In this document: one piece after another, positions 18,097-24,513 of the stretch
How positions within the stretch are numbered: the stretch's first letter is position 1
Layout: each line of letters starts with the position of its first letter
Origin: Flavobacteriales bacterium
GTDB taxonomy: Bacteria > Bacteroidota > Bacteroidia > Flavobacteriales_F > PHOS-HE28
Direction of reading: 5' to 3'
Assembly: GCA_016703105.1 (NCBI GenBank)
Contig: JADJCS010000011.1
Span: 1-31,829 of the forward strand
Length of the DNA: 31,829 bases
Notes under the pieces: generated by a model
Databases searched by the model: none
Told to the model about the DNA's origin: nothing
The model's input: only the letters and a program-made list of their open reading frames with translations
Made by a program: the position numbers and the translations under genes

Positions 18097-19005
18097 TCAC
18101 AACCCAAGTGCCTTCCGCGCTTCCTTGGTCATGTGTTCAGCTGTATGGTAAGCCCGCTCCTCATACTTGTTCCTGAAGCTCTCGAAGAGCCAATCGAAAA
18201 CGGGAACACTTCGTTTGCGATGATCAAAAATTTCGTCCTGGAGGGACCGCGATTGGGATGCCATAGCCTCTGGCGATGCACCGCTGAGGCCAACGTTCCA
18301 CATGGCGTCGAGGTGGTCTTGCAACTTGTCCAGTCGGTCGGCGGAATCGATCTGCTCCTTCCAATGCCGTATGCCAACAACCAGCGCCGGCGCTAATGGA
18401 GCAACCACATACTTCAGCAGGTCGATTACGAGCATGCCTTTGACCCAGCCAACTACCAGAAATGAGATGGTGACAACGATGATTGCGCCAAGAAGCCAAC
18501 GACAGAGATAGCGGCGTAGCTGACCGTCCCAACGGATGTTCTCTCGCTGGCACACTACACGAGCCAAGGGGATCGGTAGGCCATGAATCCCCGGCGTGTA
18601 CCAATCCACAAGTGGTGAGTGCTTGTGTGCATTGGGTCGGTAGCGGTCGCTCCATTCCTTCTCTACTTCCACTGCTTCCGGCTTGCCAGACTTTATGCTA
18701 GACCAAGGAAGTTCCAGCACATAGCAATCAAAGGCCTCTTGTATCCGTGCAGCGCGCTCCTTCAGCCGCCTGATATGGGGCGTAAGGAGAAGGGCGTCGA
18801 TAAAGACCATAATGAGGCCAAGCACGGGACTAATCGGCCGATAGGCTTCATCCCAAATGCCAAGGGGGGTTAAGACCACGGGCACAGCCCCGAAGACGAT
18901 TACGTTGAGAACGAACCAGCCCTTTGCGCATGAATTCAGCGCCCGCTGCGCAGCAAGACGATCCAGCTGCCTTGCCTCATTCTGTCTGGTTAGAATGGCA
19001 CTCAT
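18097..19005 (-). CDS. S-4TM family membrane effector of the CBASS operon
   Basis: The probable killing effector: a pore-forming or membrane-disrupting protein of the S-4TM family, activated by the nucleotide made by the CD-NTases. The 302-residue product has four hydrophobic segments in two pairs, at about 29-50, 57-76, 170-188 and 191-211. The soluble region between them carries the family block AFDCYVLELPWSSIKSGK, YRPNAHKHSPLVDWY, PLARVVCQRENIRWDGQLRR; after the last helix come GIRHWKEQIDSADRL and SRSLQDEIFDHRKRSVPVFDW. ATG 19005 starts 2 bases after the upstream nucleotidyltransferase stop, so the two are tightly coupled. It is the last gene of the operon and is followed by repeat copy A. 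Confidence 0.85.
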   Translation of the reverse strand: MSAILTRQNEARQLDRLAAQRALNSCAKGWFVLNVIVFGAVPVVLTPLGIWDEAYRPISPVLGLIMVFIDALLLTPHIRRLKERAARIQEAFDCYVLELPWSSIKSGKPEAVEVEKEWSDRYRPNAHKHSPLVDWYTPGIHGLPIPLARVVCQRENIRWDGQLRRYLCRWLLGAIIVVTISFLVVGWVKGMLVIDLLKYVVAPLAPALVVGIRHWKEQIDSADRLDKLQDHLDAMWNVGLSGASPEAMASQSRSLQDEIFDHRKRSVPVFDWLFESFRNKYEERAYHTAEHMTKEARKALGL

Positions 19006-19007
19006 CG

Positions 19008-19874
19008 TCAGTATTTCGGGTACTCGTAGTAATACAACTTGTTCGACCAGTCGAAGGCATCGACTACGCGCCCCGCCTCTTCAGCTTCACGTGCCTTCTC
19101 GGCCCTTATCACAGCGGTTTCCAGCTTGCTCAAAGCGTCCTCATGCTTCAGTTCGGTCTTGCAGGGATAGATGTATCCTCCGATGCCAGTTGGATCCTGC
19201 ATTCGGGCCAAGCCACCATTTAGAATGTTCCTCAAGACGTTCTTCACATCGATGCTGTATATGATGCTCGACTCGCCATCAGCATACTTCGCCGTCCTCA
19301 TCTCCAGGTAGAAGGAACTTATGGGAACGTCTCGGAAGTACTTCCATGCCTTGACATATCTGATAAGCTTCTTCACCTGTCCCGAGTGCTTCAGATTCAC
19401 ATCACGGACATAGTCGTTGTGGGCATCGGGGCTTGCGTTCATCCACCCGCCCTCGCCATCTGCGATTCCATAGACTTTATAGCCCTCGTAGGTGCTTCTG
19501 TGATAGGCTGGAACGATCTCCGTCTTTTGTGCAGCGGTGGTTCCAAACTCGAGCCGCACTGCTGGTGTGCGAACCTTGACATCCGTATCAGTGTAGCGGT
19601 AGTCGAGAACATCACGCACCTTGGTAAGTGCATTGGCTGAATTGTCGGGCAGCTTGTCGCCCGGACACACCGCGATGTAGTCCGTATCGCTATGTCCCGT
19701 GATGCTTGTGCCATTGCCGAAGGACCCGATTCGAGCGAAGCGCGTCATGCCGAAGTTGGCCTTCAAGCAAGACTCGAGTGATAGCCTATGACTACTTGCG
19801 TATGTGTCCTCGGTCGATGTTGGCGTCAAGCGGGTGTGGAACTCGCGCCATCCTTCTTCAATCGTCTTGGCCAT
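19008..19874 (-). CDS. CD-NTase-type oligonucleotide cyclase (second nucleotidyltransferase of the operon)
   Basis: A cGAS/DncV-like nucleotidyltransferase (SMODS family) that would make a cyclic oligonucleotide on phage infection. In 288 residues the catalytic loop is G50 S51 in IGSFGNGTS, the metal-binding acids D63 and D65 in HSDTDYI, and the third acid E119 in QKTEIVPAYHR. Then come HSGQVKKLIRYVKAWKYFRDVPISSFYLEM and the C-terminal FDWSNKLYYYEYPKY, the usual CD-NTase ending around W..L....FPKY. All three acids are present, so it should be active. Start ATG 19874 lies 24 bases after the E2-like stop; its stop is 2 bases before the S-4TM start, making it the natural partner of that effector. 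Confidence 0.87.
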   Translation of the reverse strand: MAKTIEEGWREFHTRLTPTSTEDTYASSHRLSLESCLKANFGMTRFARIGSFGNGTSITGHSDTDYIAVCPGDKLPDNSANALTKVRDVLDYRYTDTDVKVRTPAVRLEFGTTAAQKTEIVPAYHRSTYEGYKVYGIADGEGGWMNASPDAHNDYVRDVNLKHSGQVKKLIRYVKAWKYFRDVPISSFYLEMRTAKYADGESSIIYSIDVKNVLRNILNGGLARMQDPTGIGGYIYPCKTELKHEDALSKLETAVIRAEKAREAEEAGRVVDAFDWSNKLYYYEYPKY

Positions 19875-19898
19875 TGTCTGTTACGTTCTTGAACACTT

Positions 19899-20300
19899 TC
19901 ATGCCGCTTGCGCTGTGCTATGCTCAACTTCAGGGCCCAGCCACACGCCGTGTTCAAGCCACACTTCATAGAAATAGACCCATCCCATGGACCAAGGGAC
20001 GATGTACTTGGAGATGAGTTTGGGGCTTGACCATTTGAAGTTGTCAGGATGATACAAGCACAAGGTTCCATCACCGTGCCGATGAGGTGCGTCATCCTTG
20101 ATCAAAGGGGCAAGGACCCTGACCTTAGGTCGAGCATCACCTGCATGAACGATGGAGACGTGATAAGGCCTAATTCGTGGCGAAGGCCGTAGGTCACCAA
20201 CCCACTCAATCTTCTCCGCACTTCGTTCCTTAACAACGAACTGAGGATAGCAAGCTCTCATCGCTTCGATTTGAATAAGTGGGCTGTAGTGCTTACTCAT
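19899..20300 (-). CDS. E2-like conjugating protein of E2-only (type II short) CBASS
   Basis: A bacterial ubiquitin-conjugating-like enzyme found in CBASS operons that lack E1 and deubiquitinase partners, where it modifies and primes the CD-NTase. From ATG 20300 the protein is 133 residues. The family signature is HRHGDGTLCLYHPDNFKW with catalytic C81, followed by SKYIVPWSMGWVYFYEVWLEHGVWLGPEVEH, split over 20020-19930. No E1/ThiF or JAB gene is nearby. The open frame extends upstream to 20495, but that part overlaps the cyclase in another frame; ATG 20300 overlaps the cyclase stop (20295-20293) by 8 bases, the usual coupling. Conservation of the LCLY cysteine suggests it is active. Confidence 0.82.
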   Translation of the reverse strand: MSKHYSPLIQIEAMRACYPQFVVKERSAEKIEWVGDLRPSPRIRPYHVSIVHAGDARPKVRVLAPLIKDDAPHRHGDGTLCLYHPDNFKWSSPKLISKYIVPWSMGWVYFYEVWLEHGVWLGPEVEHSTAQAA

Positions 20301-21269
20301 TCGTTGTTGAGCCAAAGTATCCTGACGATGCAGGAATTGCCCGACCAGCTGCGGTAGAAAGCACGCCTGGACCGGCGACGCGCAGTGTACCTTCCCTAAG
20401 GGCGCTGCTGAAGCTCCTTGCCTCACCGAGATCGAGGACCTTGAAGACCGAACCGAAGAGTTCTTTCCAGATAGCCAGGGCCTCGTCCTGCTCATCCTTC
20501 CTCAGGTGGTCCTCCGCTTTAGCCAAACGCTCTTTCGCCTGTTGGACTTTCTTAATGGCTTGATCGTACGCGGCGCCTGAGTTGAACTTTGACTTGATCC
20601 AGATGGGATCTCGGCGCGCTTGAACCATTCTTTGATCCCACTTGCATGGTCCGATATGGTCACGACACGACTAACGGCAACTGTTACTTCTTCGGCGTGA
20701 AAGGATGGAATGGAGATGTCGTGCTCCCTCTTCCAGTGTTTCACAGCCTTGATGATGCCTTTGACAAACTTGCACGTAGTTGTAGCTGTTGCTAGTTCTT
20801 GCTCCAAGAGCTCTGGGTCCGTGAAAATCCAGAATTTCAGATCCGAACTGGGCATCAAATAGCCTCTACCGGTCTCTTGGAAGCATGGAAGCACATCAAT
20901 GTGCTTGTGGGAAAGCTGGATTGTCACGCAAGGTCGATCCTGCGTGACTTTGCCCTCATAATCAGAGAGTCCATTCAAGTAGTTCTTCAGGCTGACAAGA
21001 ACAGACTGCGGGGAGCTGCGCTGTCCATATTCATCCTGCCAAACAGCAGGGTCCAGTACCGCAAACACATCCACGTCATCAAGTGGACGGATGATCGTAT
21101 CTCGTTCCCACGAGCCTGCGGTGAAGGTTCTGCGAACGCCCATTTTGGCTTCCTTGTTCTTAAGGTGTTCGTTAAGGTTCTTAACGGACTGCGAAATGCT
21201 CGATTCCTGACGGTCGGTGACAGTGATGTTCTCGATGAAAGAATCGACGCATTCGGAGAGAGTGCTCAT
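20293..21269 (-). CDS. CD-NTase-type oligonucleotide cyclase (first nucleotidyltransferase), one frameshift
   Basis: A second cGAS/DncV-like nucleotidyltransferase in the same operon. From ATG 21269: G52 S53 in FTAGSWERDT, metal-binding D65 and D67 in RPLDDVDVFAV, third acid D125 in HKHIDVLPCF, then KGIIKAVKHWKREHDISIPSFHAE, a helix typical of the family. At about 20610 the frame shifts: one frame ends GIKEWFKRAEIPSGS, the neighbouring one continues KSKFNSGAAYDQAIKKVQQAKERLAK and IWKELFGSVFKV, the expected CD-NTase C-terminus. A ~40-residue tail ends GYFGSTTNE. One missing base restores a ~325-residue protein. It starts 15 bases after the LexA-like stop and overlaps the E2-like gene, its probable modifier. 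Error or real inactivation cannot be told apart here. Confidence 0.82.
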
Positions 21270-21284
21270 GAGTTCGGTGATGAA

Positions 21285-21893
21285 TTAGTTTAAAACATCA
21301 GGTATGACGGTTACGAAGACCCCTTGTATCCGGAGGTTTGCATGAACGAGAATGGGCTTGTGCTTGGTATTCCTGGACTTCGGTCGTAGCACGTAGTGGG
21401 CTCCTTCGCGCTCAAAGACCTTGACCGTGGCTTCGTCATCGATCAGGGCAACAACGATTTCACCCGGTTTGGCGGTTACCTCTTGACGGATGAGCATTAG
21501 GTCGCCATCCTCGATACCAGCTTTGTTCATTGAGTCACCGTCCGCTCGAAGGAGGAAGTACTTTTTCCCGGGCTTCGCGAGTTTGGTTGAGATGCGCACC
21601 ACCCCTTCGTGCCTTTCCTCTGCTAATGATGGAAGTCCAGCCGTGATCGAACCGAGTAGCGGAACGGCAACGGTTACTTCACCCTCTATGGCGTGATTGC
21701 CTAAGAGGGTTATCCGACCATTCTCATAGTTGATCAGTTCATTTTCCGCAAGCCGGTGAACCAGAAGCCATGCTGTCTGCTTGGAGCCGAAACCAAGTTC
21801 CAGTCGTATCTCCTCCATCGATGGACCCTCTCCGGTGCGCCGGAAAGTCTTTCTAATAAAGGCGAGGCCCTTGAGGTCGGTCTTGGAAAGCAT
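21285..21893 (-). CDS. LexA-like S24 autoprotease repressor controlling the CBASS operon
   Basis: A DNA-binding repressor that cleaves itself when cells are stressed. The N-terminal winged-helix half (residues ~1-65: TGEGPSMEEIRLELGFGSKQTAWLLVHRL, split over 21834-21745) is LexA_DNA_bind-like. The C-terminal S24 domain has the scissile Ala-Gly at A85-G86 (GSITAGLPS), the nucleophile S121 in GDSMNKAGI and the general base K158 in ATVKVF. All catalytic parts are present. At 202 residues it has the length of LexA. It is the first gene of the operon, 15 bases before the cyclase, and its own start is only 5 bases after a promoter -7 box with three upstream AGTGAACG repeats. It could instead be the cell's main LexA, but operon position argues for a dedicated regulator. 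Confidence 0.85.
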   Translation of the reverse strand: MLSKTDLKGLAFIRKTFRRTGEGPSMEEIRLELGFGSKQTAWLLVHRLAENELINYENGRITLLGNHAIEGEVTVAVPLLGSITAGLPSLAEERHEGVVRISTKLAKPGKKYFLLRADGDSMNKAGIEDGDLMLIRQEVTAKPGEIVVALIDDEATVKVFEREGAHYVLRPKSRNTKHKPILVHANLRIQGVFVTVIPDVLN

Positions 21894-21898
21894 GGAGC

Positions 21899-21906
21899 CA
21901 AAGGTA
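21899..21906 (-). promoter_or_regulatory. Bacteroidota -7 promoter box TACCTTTG of the CBASS operon
   Basis: On the minus strand TACCTTTG matches the Bacteroidota consensus TAnnTTTG exactly. Only five bases separate it from ATG 21893, so the transcript would start at or next to the start codon, giving a leaderless or nearly leaderless mRNA. No good -33 TTG is seen; the operator repeats occupy that zone. Confidence 0.6.
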
Positions 21907-21911
21907 GCTAT

Positions 21912-21941
21912 CGTTCACTAAGACGTTCACTTCCGTTCACT
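21912..21941 (-). promoter_or_regulatory. Three AGTGAACG direct repeats, probable LexA-like operator
   Basis: AGTGAACG occurs on the minus strand at 21941-21934, 21931-21924 and 21919-21912, start-to-start spacings 10 and 12 bases, about one helical turn each. They lie just upstream of the -7 box of the LexA-like gene, where a bound repressor would block transcription. Autoregulation is inferred. Confidence 0.6.
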
Positions 21942-21949
21942 AGTTGCCT

Positions 21950-22054
21950 CGCGTGAGCGATTGAAGCGGAAACCCCGCAAGCGAGGGAGGAACGACCGAG
22001 TGCGGAGTTGCAGCGGAAAGCGCGACGGTGAGGCTTTGCGAACCGGCACGCCCA
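21950..22054 (+). repeat. ~100-bp intergenic repeat, copy B
   Basis: Begins CGCGTGAGCGATTGAAGCGG and ends GGCACGCCCA. It matches copy C closely (most positions identical, no large gap) and copy A in inverted orientation. It directly precedes the CBASS promoter region and follows (on the minus strand) a duplicated gene tail at 22057-22191. Confidence 0.8.
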
Positions 22055-22056
22055 AC

Positions 22057-22191
22057 CTATAACCGTATCCCCACCGCCAAGATCGATACCTCCAGGCATC
22101 GGCCCTTGTATGGCCCCAGCCCGAAACCCTTTTCCAATGCGGTCACATAGCCCTTGTCGTTCCGGAACGCAGGGGCGCGATCCTGAGCCCC
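22057..22191 (-). pseudogene. Duplicated gene tail, C-terminal ~45 codons
   Basis: On the minus strand this encodes AFRNDKGYVTALEKGFGLGPYKGRCLEVSILAVGIRL (split here: AFRNDKGYV, then ALEKGFGLGPYKG, then AVGIRL) and a TAG stop. It is ~90% identical to 23353-23487, and many differences are synonymous (AAG/AAA, TAT/TAC, TTA/TTG), so both descend from a translated gene. No gene body lies upstream of this copy; the HigA-like gene ends there. It is a remnant, probably left by insertion or duplication around the toxin-antitoxin module. Confidence 0.6.
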
Positions 22192-22225
22192 GGAGTTCCA
22201 TCCGGGAGAACCGGCACGCCCAAAC

Positions 22226-22639
22226 TCACCCCTTCCTACCAACCGCCTTCTGCTTCGCCGATCCTGCGCGACCATACTTGGTCACCGGCTCCGCAGCCAC
22301 GCTCATGCTCCTTGCCTTGGCGTATGACTTCACCAGCGGCACTGCCTTCACCGCCCATTGGACCTTGAAGATCTTAGCCAACTGCGCTTTGTGGTAGTCG
22401 CTCACGGGCCGGTCCCCACGGAATAGTTGGGTGAGGAAGCTGGGCGATACACTCATCCGTTCCGCAAGGTCCTTGCGCAGCATGCCGCTTTCGTCCATGA
22501 TACGTTGCGCTTCGCTCAGGTAGGCGTGGCCGATGGCGAGTGCTTCCATCTCGAGCAGCTCTTCCTCGGTGAAATCGTTCAGCACCTTGGCGAACGCGGC
22601 CTTCACGGCCTTGGGGTCTTTGAGGTTCTTAGGGCTCAT
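22226..22639 (-). CDS. higA: HigA-like antitoxin (helix-turn-helix)
   Basis: The antitoxin and likely autorepressor of a type II toxin-antitoxin pair. The 137-residue product has an N-terminal helical part (DPKAVKAAFAKVLNDFTEEELLEMEA), then an XRE-type helix-turn-helix at about residues 53-90: GMLRKDLAERMSVSPSFLTQLF followed by LAKIF. The C-terminal 45 residues are basic and unstructured-looking (KQKAVGRKG). ATG 22639 lies inside the end of the toxin gene, overlapping it by 11 bases, so translation is coupled. Toxin-first order is the HigBA arrangement. Confidence 0.72.
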   Translation of the reverse strand: MSPKNLKDPKAVKAAFAKVLNDFTEEELLEMEALAIGHAYLSEAQRIMDESGMLRKDLAERMSVSPSFLTQLFRGDRPVSDYHKAQLAKIFKVQWAVKAVPLVKSYAKARSMSVAAEPVTKYGRAGSAKQKAVGRKG

Positions 22640-23036
22640 GGATCTTGGTGTATTCGTACGTGGCTACCCTGCGGATGACTTCTTTCTCCCGGTGGCTGTT
22701 CTTCTGGCTGCTCTTGTGTTCGATGACCTCGCAAGCGATGACGACGAAGTACATGCCCTTCACATACACCTCCCGGCAATAGATGCGCGCGTTCTCCGCA
22801 CCCTTCAGCAAGTTCATGGCCATTACGCCTTCGCATCCCTTCTCGATATCTTCCTTGTCGTAGAGCTCCGGTGTTCGGTGTCCTAGGAGGATCAATTGGG
22901 TGATGTACTTGAACTTCTTCCTGATCCTGGGATCCGCCTTGATGAACTCCAGGATCTCCTCTGCCAGCGCATCGTCCACCGCCAAACAGCGCTTCCCGTC
23001 AGGGGATCTGCTGATGATGGTGGCTGTGCGTTCCAT
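22629..23036 (-). CDS. higB: HigB/RelE-like toxin
   Basis: A probable mRNA-interferase-type toxin. The 135-residue product from ATG 23036 (MERTATIISRSPDGKRC) shows the RelE/HigB layout: an N-terminal helix pair (ALAEEILEFIKADPRIRKKFKYITQLILLGHRTPELYDKE, split over 22965-22850), a strand block EGVMAMNLLKGAENARIYCREVYVKGMYFVVIACEVIEHKSS where Arg and Tyr would act on RNA, and a basic helix KNSHREKEVIRRVATYEY. An in-frame TTG at 23042 is a less likely start because it overlaps the promoter box. The following gene is a helix-turn-helix antitoxin overlapping by 11 bases. Family assignment rests on the arrangement and fold pattern; I do not see a diagnostic single motif. Confidence 0.65.
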   Translation of the reverse strand: MERTATIISRSPDGKRCLAVDDALAEEILEFIKADPRIRKKFKYITQLILLGHRTPELYDKEDIEKGCEGVMAMNLLKGAENARIYCREVYVKGMYFVVIACEVIEHKSSQKNSHREKEVIRRVATYEYTKIHEP

Positions 23037-23039
23037 GGA

Positions 23040-23061
23040 CAAAATTAAGCAATAGCTTAAT
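23040..23061 (-). promoter_or_regulatory. Promoter -7 box TAATTTTG with overlapping palindrome (HigA operator)
   Basis: The palindrome ATTAAGC-AATA-GCTTAAT spans 23044-23061. On the minus strand TAATTTTG (23047-23040) matches the Bacteroidota TAnnTTTG box and shares bases with one palindrome arm. The toxin ATG 23036 is three bases further, again suggesting an almost leaderless transcript. A helix-turn-helix antitoxin bound here would repress its own operon. Confidence 0.6.
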
Positions 23062-23195
23062 CAAAGGTGCAAAAAGTTCTCAAACTCTTCGGGGCAGCCC
23101 GCTGACGGAATGCTCGTCACGGGGCAAAAGACAAGATAGCCGATTGGCTGCAACCACCAACTGGCGCGGGCTGCGCGGCTGGCTGGACGGTGATC

Positions 23196-23300
23196 CGCGT
23201 GAGCGATTGCAGCGGAAACCCCGCAAGCGAGGGAGGCACGACCGAGAGCGGAGTTGCAGCCGAAAGCGCGACCCCGAGGCTTTGCGAGGGGGCACGCCCA
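23196..23300 (+). repeat. ~100-bp intergenic repeat, copy C
   Basis: Begins CGCGTGAGCGATTGCAGCGG, ends GGCACGCCCA. Nearly the same as copy B in the same orientation. With copy B it brackets the HigBA-like module; a 52-bp spacer separates it from the gene tail at 23353. Confidence 0.8.
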
Positions 23301-23352
23301 AACAACCACCATGCTCATGGTGTCAGTTCAGGCCGGATCCACCGCACCGCAC

Positions 23353-23690
23353 CTACAACCGTATCCCCACCGCCGAGATCGATACCTCCAGGCATCGGCC
23401 TTTGTATGGCCCCAGCCCGAACCCGGTTTCCAATGCGGACACGTAGCCTTTGTCGTTCCGGAACGCAGGGGCGCGATCCTGAGCCCCACCACCGCCACGG
23501 GCGAGAGCGGTCTGCGTCCGTCTTCCAGCAGGACTTCCGCACGGGATCCCCACAGCAGCGAAATGTCGATCAGGCAGCGATAGGGGTGGGCTGAGGATAC
23601 CACCATAGGCGGAAGAAGTAGGATGCCGTGTGCTTCGGTATGCCTGGTGCCGTGGCGGTATTTCAAGCAGGCGAGGGCGGCTTGCTGAGT
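23353..23690 (-). pseudogene. Gene remnant, probable outer-membrane protein C-terminus, frame-shifted
   Basis: Minus-strand coding remnant. One frame (23690-23490) reads KYRHGTRHTEAHGILLLPP then SSAHPYRCLIDISLLWGSRAEVLLEDGRRP; a neighbouring frame (23500-23353) reads RAPAFRNDKGYVSALETG, FGLGPYKGRCLEVSISAVGIRL in parts, stop. The tail alternates hydrophobic residues as in a terminal beta strand, which hints at a beta-barrel. Its last ~45 codons are duplicated at 22057-22191 with mostly synonymous changes. There is no usable start. I do not recognise the family. Confidence 0.45.
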
Positions 23691-23981
23691 TCTAACTTCG
23701 GTCGGCTTGAATCTCGTTCAGGCATACGGGTCCGCTTGTCACCTTGCGCGTGCTGAGTTGATCGTGGTTGTGCATGTGAACTTCTGTTGGGATCGAGCAC
23801 ATACGAAGTATTCCTGGGAGCCAAGCCTCTCCTTGAGATTCGGGGTTCTGCTAGGCTTGCATATATTCACCTCAGAACTGAGAAGGCATCCATATTACTT
23901 CTGTCGTGAGCGGTTCCCATACCAGCAGGTCGGTCTTCGAACTCCGTACGGCGCTGACTAGTTTGGACAACGACGTGCGAG
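23691..23981. other. Region without a clear gene, ~290 bp
   Basis: An open plus-strand frame (23707-23961) has Cys, Trp and His usage unlike its neighbours and no motif, so I do not call it. Base composition becomes more AT-rich here, marking the boundary between the repeat-rich island and the T6SS module. Nothing else seen. Confidence 0.4.
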
Positions 23982-24503
23982 GTGTGCTGCTATGGGGATC
24001 ATTGGCCCAGGATTCAGGGCCTCTTGGACGCGAAGCTTGAATCAATCATCGAGGCTAGCAGCAGGTTCCAGAAGCGATTTTCGTCAATTATGCGTGAGGC
24101 TGATACGAAGCGGTCGTTGGGCATCCAAAGCCAAGTGGCTTGCCTGCATGACCACCTCAGGAAGCTAGAGAGTTTGCTGGGTGAATTATCTAGCAGGCCC
24201 CGCCGAGAAAGGAAAGCGAAGGAAACGAATGGCGATGAGGTACTCTATCTCGCACCGCATCCTGAACTCACTTTAGCACTGCAATGGTCAGACAAGGGGA
24301 TGACAATTAGCAGGCCTGTCCAGCAAGAAGGGCACACAATTCAAGCTGCTACAAGCGATTCGCAGTCGATAGCTCTCCTACACATTACGGGAGAAGCACT
24401 TTTTGGGGCTATGGCAGCCGTGGCGGTATGCGTCGAGCTCTGGCTGAAGTCTCGCAGTTCCAAGTACGAACGCGAAGCACAAAAGCGAACAAAGAGAAAT
24501 TGA
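23982..24503 (+). CDS. Hypothetical protein upstream of clpV
   Basis: A 173-residue product I do not recognise. Its first part is helical and charged (LLDAKLESIIEASSRFQKRFSSIMREADTK, spread over 24009-24110, then HDHLRKLESLLGEL), suggesting a short coiled coil. A middle strand-like part follows (EVLYLAPHPELTLALQWSDKGMTISRP), then a hydrophobic stretch EALFGAMAAVAVCVELWLKS (about 138-157) and a very basic end SSKYEREAQKRTKRN. The stop is 10 bases before the ClpV start, so it is probably in the same operon. The start is uncertain (ATG 23982; others inside). Composition is more AT-rich than the flanking genes. Role in the T6SS is inferred only from position. Confidence 0.5.
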   Translation: MCCYGDHWPRIQGLLDAKLESIIEASSRFQKRFSSIMREADTKRSLGIQSQVACLHDHLRKLESLLGELSSRPRRERKAKETNGDEVLYLAPHPELTLALQWSDKGMTISRPVQQEGHTIQAATSDSQSIALLHITGEALFGAMAAVAVCVELWLKSRSSKYEREAQKRTKRN

Positions 24504-24513
24504 ATCTATCCAT

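Noticed and set aside
20301..20495. Upstream extension of the E2-like frame
   Set aside because: It overlaps the cyclase C-terminus in another frame and its sequence is low-complexity; ATG 20300 fits the family start and coupling.
21912..21941. Short repeats considered as a CRISPR array
   Set aside because: Three 8-bp repeats at 10-12 base spacing are operator-like, far too short and close for CRISPR; no cas genes present.
23707..23961. 84-codon plus-strand ORF
   Set aside because: Unusual Cys/Trp/His-rich translation, no motif, no ribosome-binding context, next to a pseudogene region.
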